Shown here: piece by piece, positions 5,306 through 5,307 of the stretch
How the letters are laid out: every line of letters starts with the position of its first letter
Numbering within the stretch: position 1 is the first letter of the stretch
Source: an uncultured Treponema sp.
GTDB taxonomy: Bacteria; Spirochaetota; Spirochaetia; Treponematales; Treponemataceae
Direction of reading: 5' to 3'
DNA: 5,307 bases
Assembly: GCA_937915735.1 (NCBI GenBank)
Contig: CALGGS010000046.1
Span: 1 to 5,307 of the forward strand
The notes under the pieces: model-generated
What the model saw: the letters and a program-made list of their open reading frames with translations, nothing else
Databases searched by the model: none
Told to the model about the DNA's origin: nothing
Made by a program: the position numbers and the translations under genes

Positions 5306-5307
5306 GG

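Overview
The window is a moderately AT-rich piece of a bacterial chromosome with five intact protein genes and no RNA gene, CRISPR array or transposase. The gene set is a cytidylate-kinase-like protein, a membrane-fusion (efflux adaptor) protein, prephenate dehydrogenase, adenine phosphoribosyltransferase and a long-form serine hydroxymethyltransferase. Together with the base composition it suggests a spirochaete, most likely a Treponema. That placement rests on general resemblance only (the ~500-residue GlyA is the best clue) and has not been tested by a search.

Layout, left to right. Positions 1-58 are one copy of a 58-bp repeat; its inverted partner closes the window at 5248-5305. An extended -10 promoter at 107-115 then drives a two-gene rightward unit: the kinase-like gene (139-777) and the adaptor gene (797-1870). 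A perfect 18-bp-arm hairpin with a T run (1893-1937) ends it, and the T run lies inside the last codons of the convergent leftward tyrA gene (1928-2821). tyrA and apt (2894-3427, rightward) diverge from a 72-bp gap. Each has an extended -10 box exactly 6 bases before its ATG and no usable ribosome binding site, so both mRNAs are predicted to be leaderless. After apt comes a 236-bp intergenic region rich in structure: a DnaA-box-like 9-mer, AGGAT motifs spaced exactly 10 bp apart and then inverted, a 46-bp duplicate of the glyA 3' end, and a 71-bp insert made almost wholly of palindromes. glyA (3664-5163) runs leftward from its own extended -10 promoter, just inside the right-hand 58-bp repeat.

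The genes are ordinary metabolism (one-carbon/glycine, tyrosine synthesis, purine salvage) plus an envelope-transport component whose transporter partners are not in the window. I see no defence, phage or toxin system. The points worth following are non-coding: the inverted repeats bounding the window, the paired leaderless promoters, and the duplicated glyA tail with its palindromic insert.
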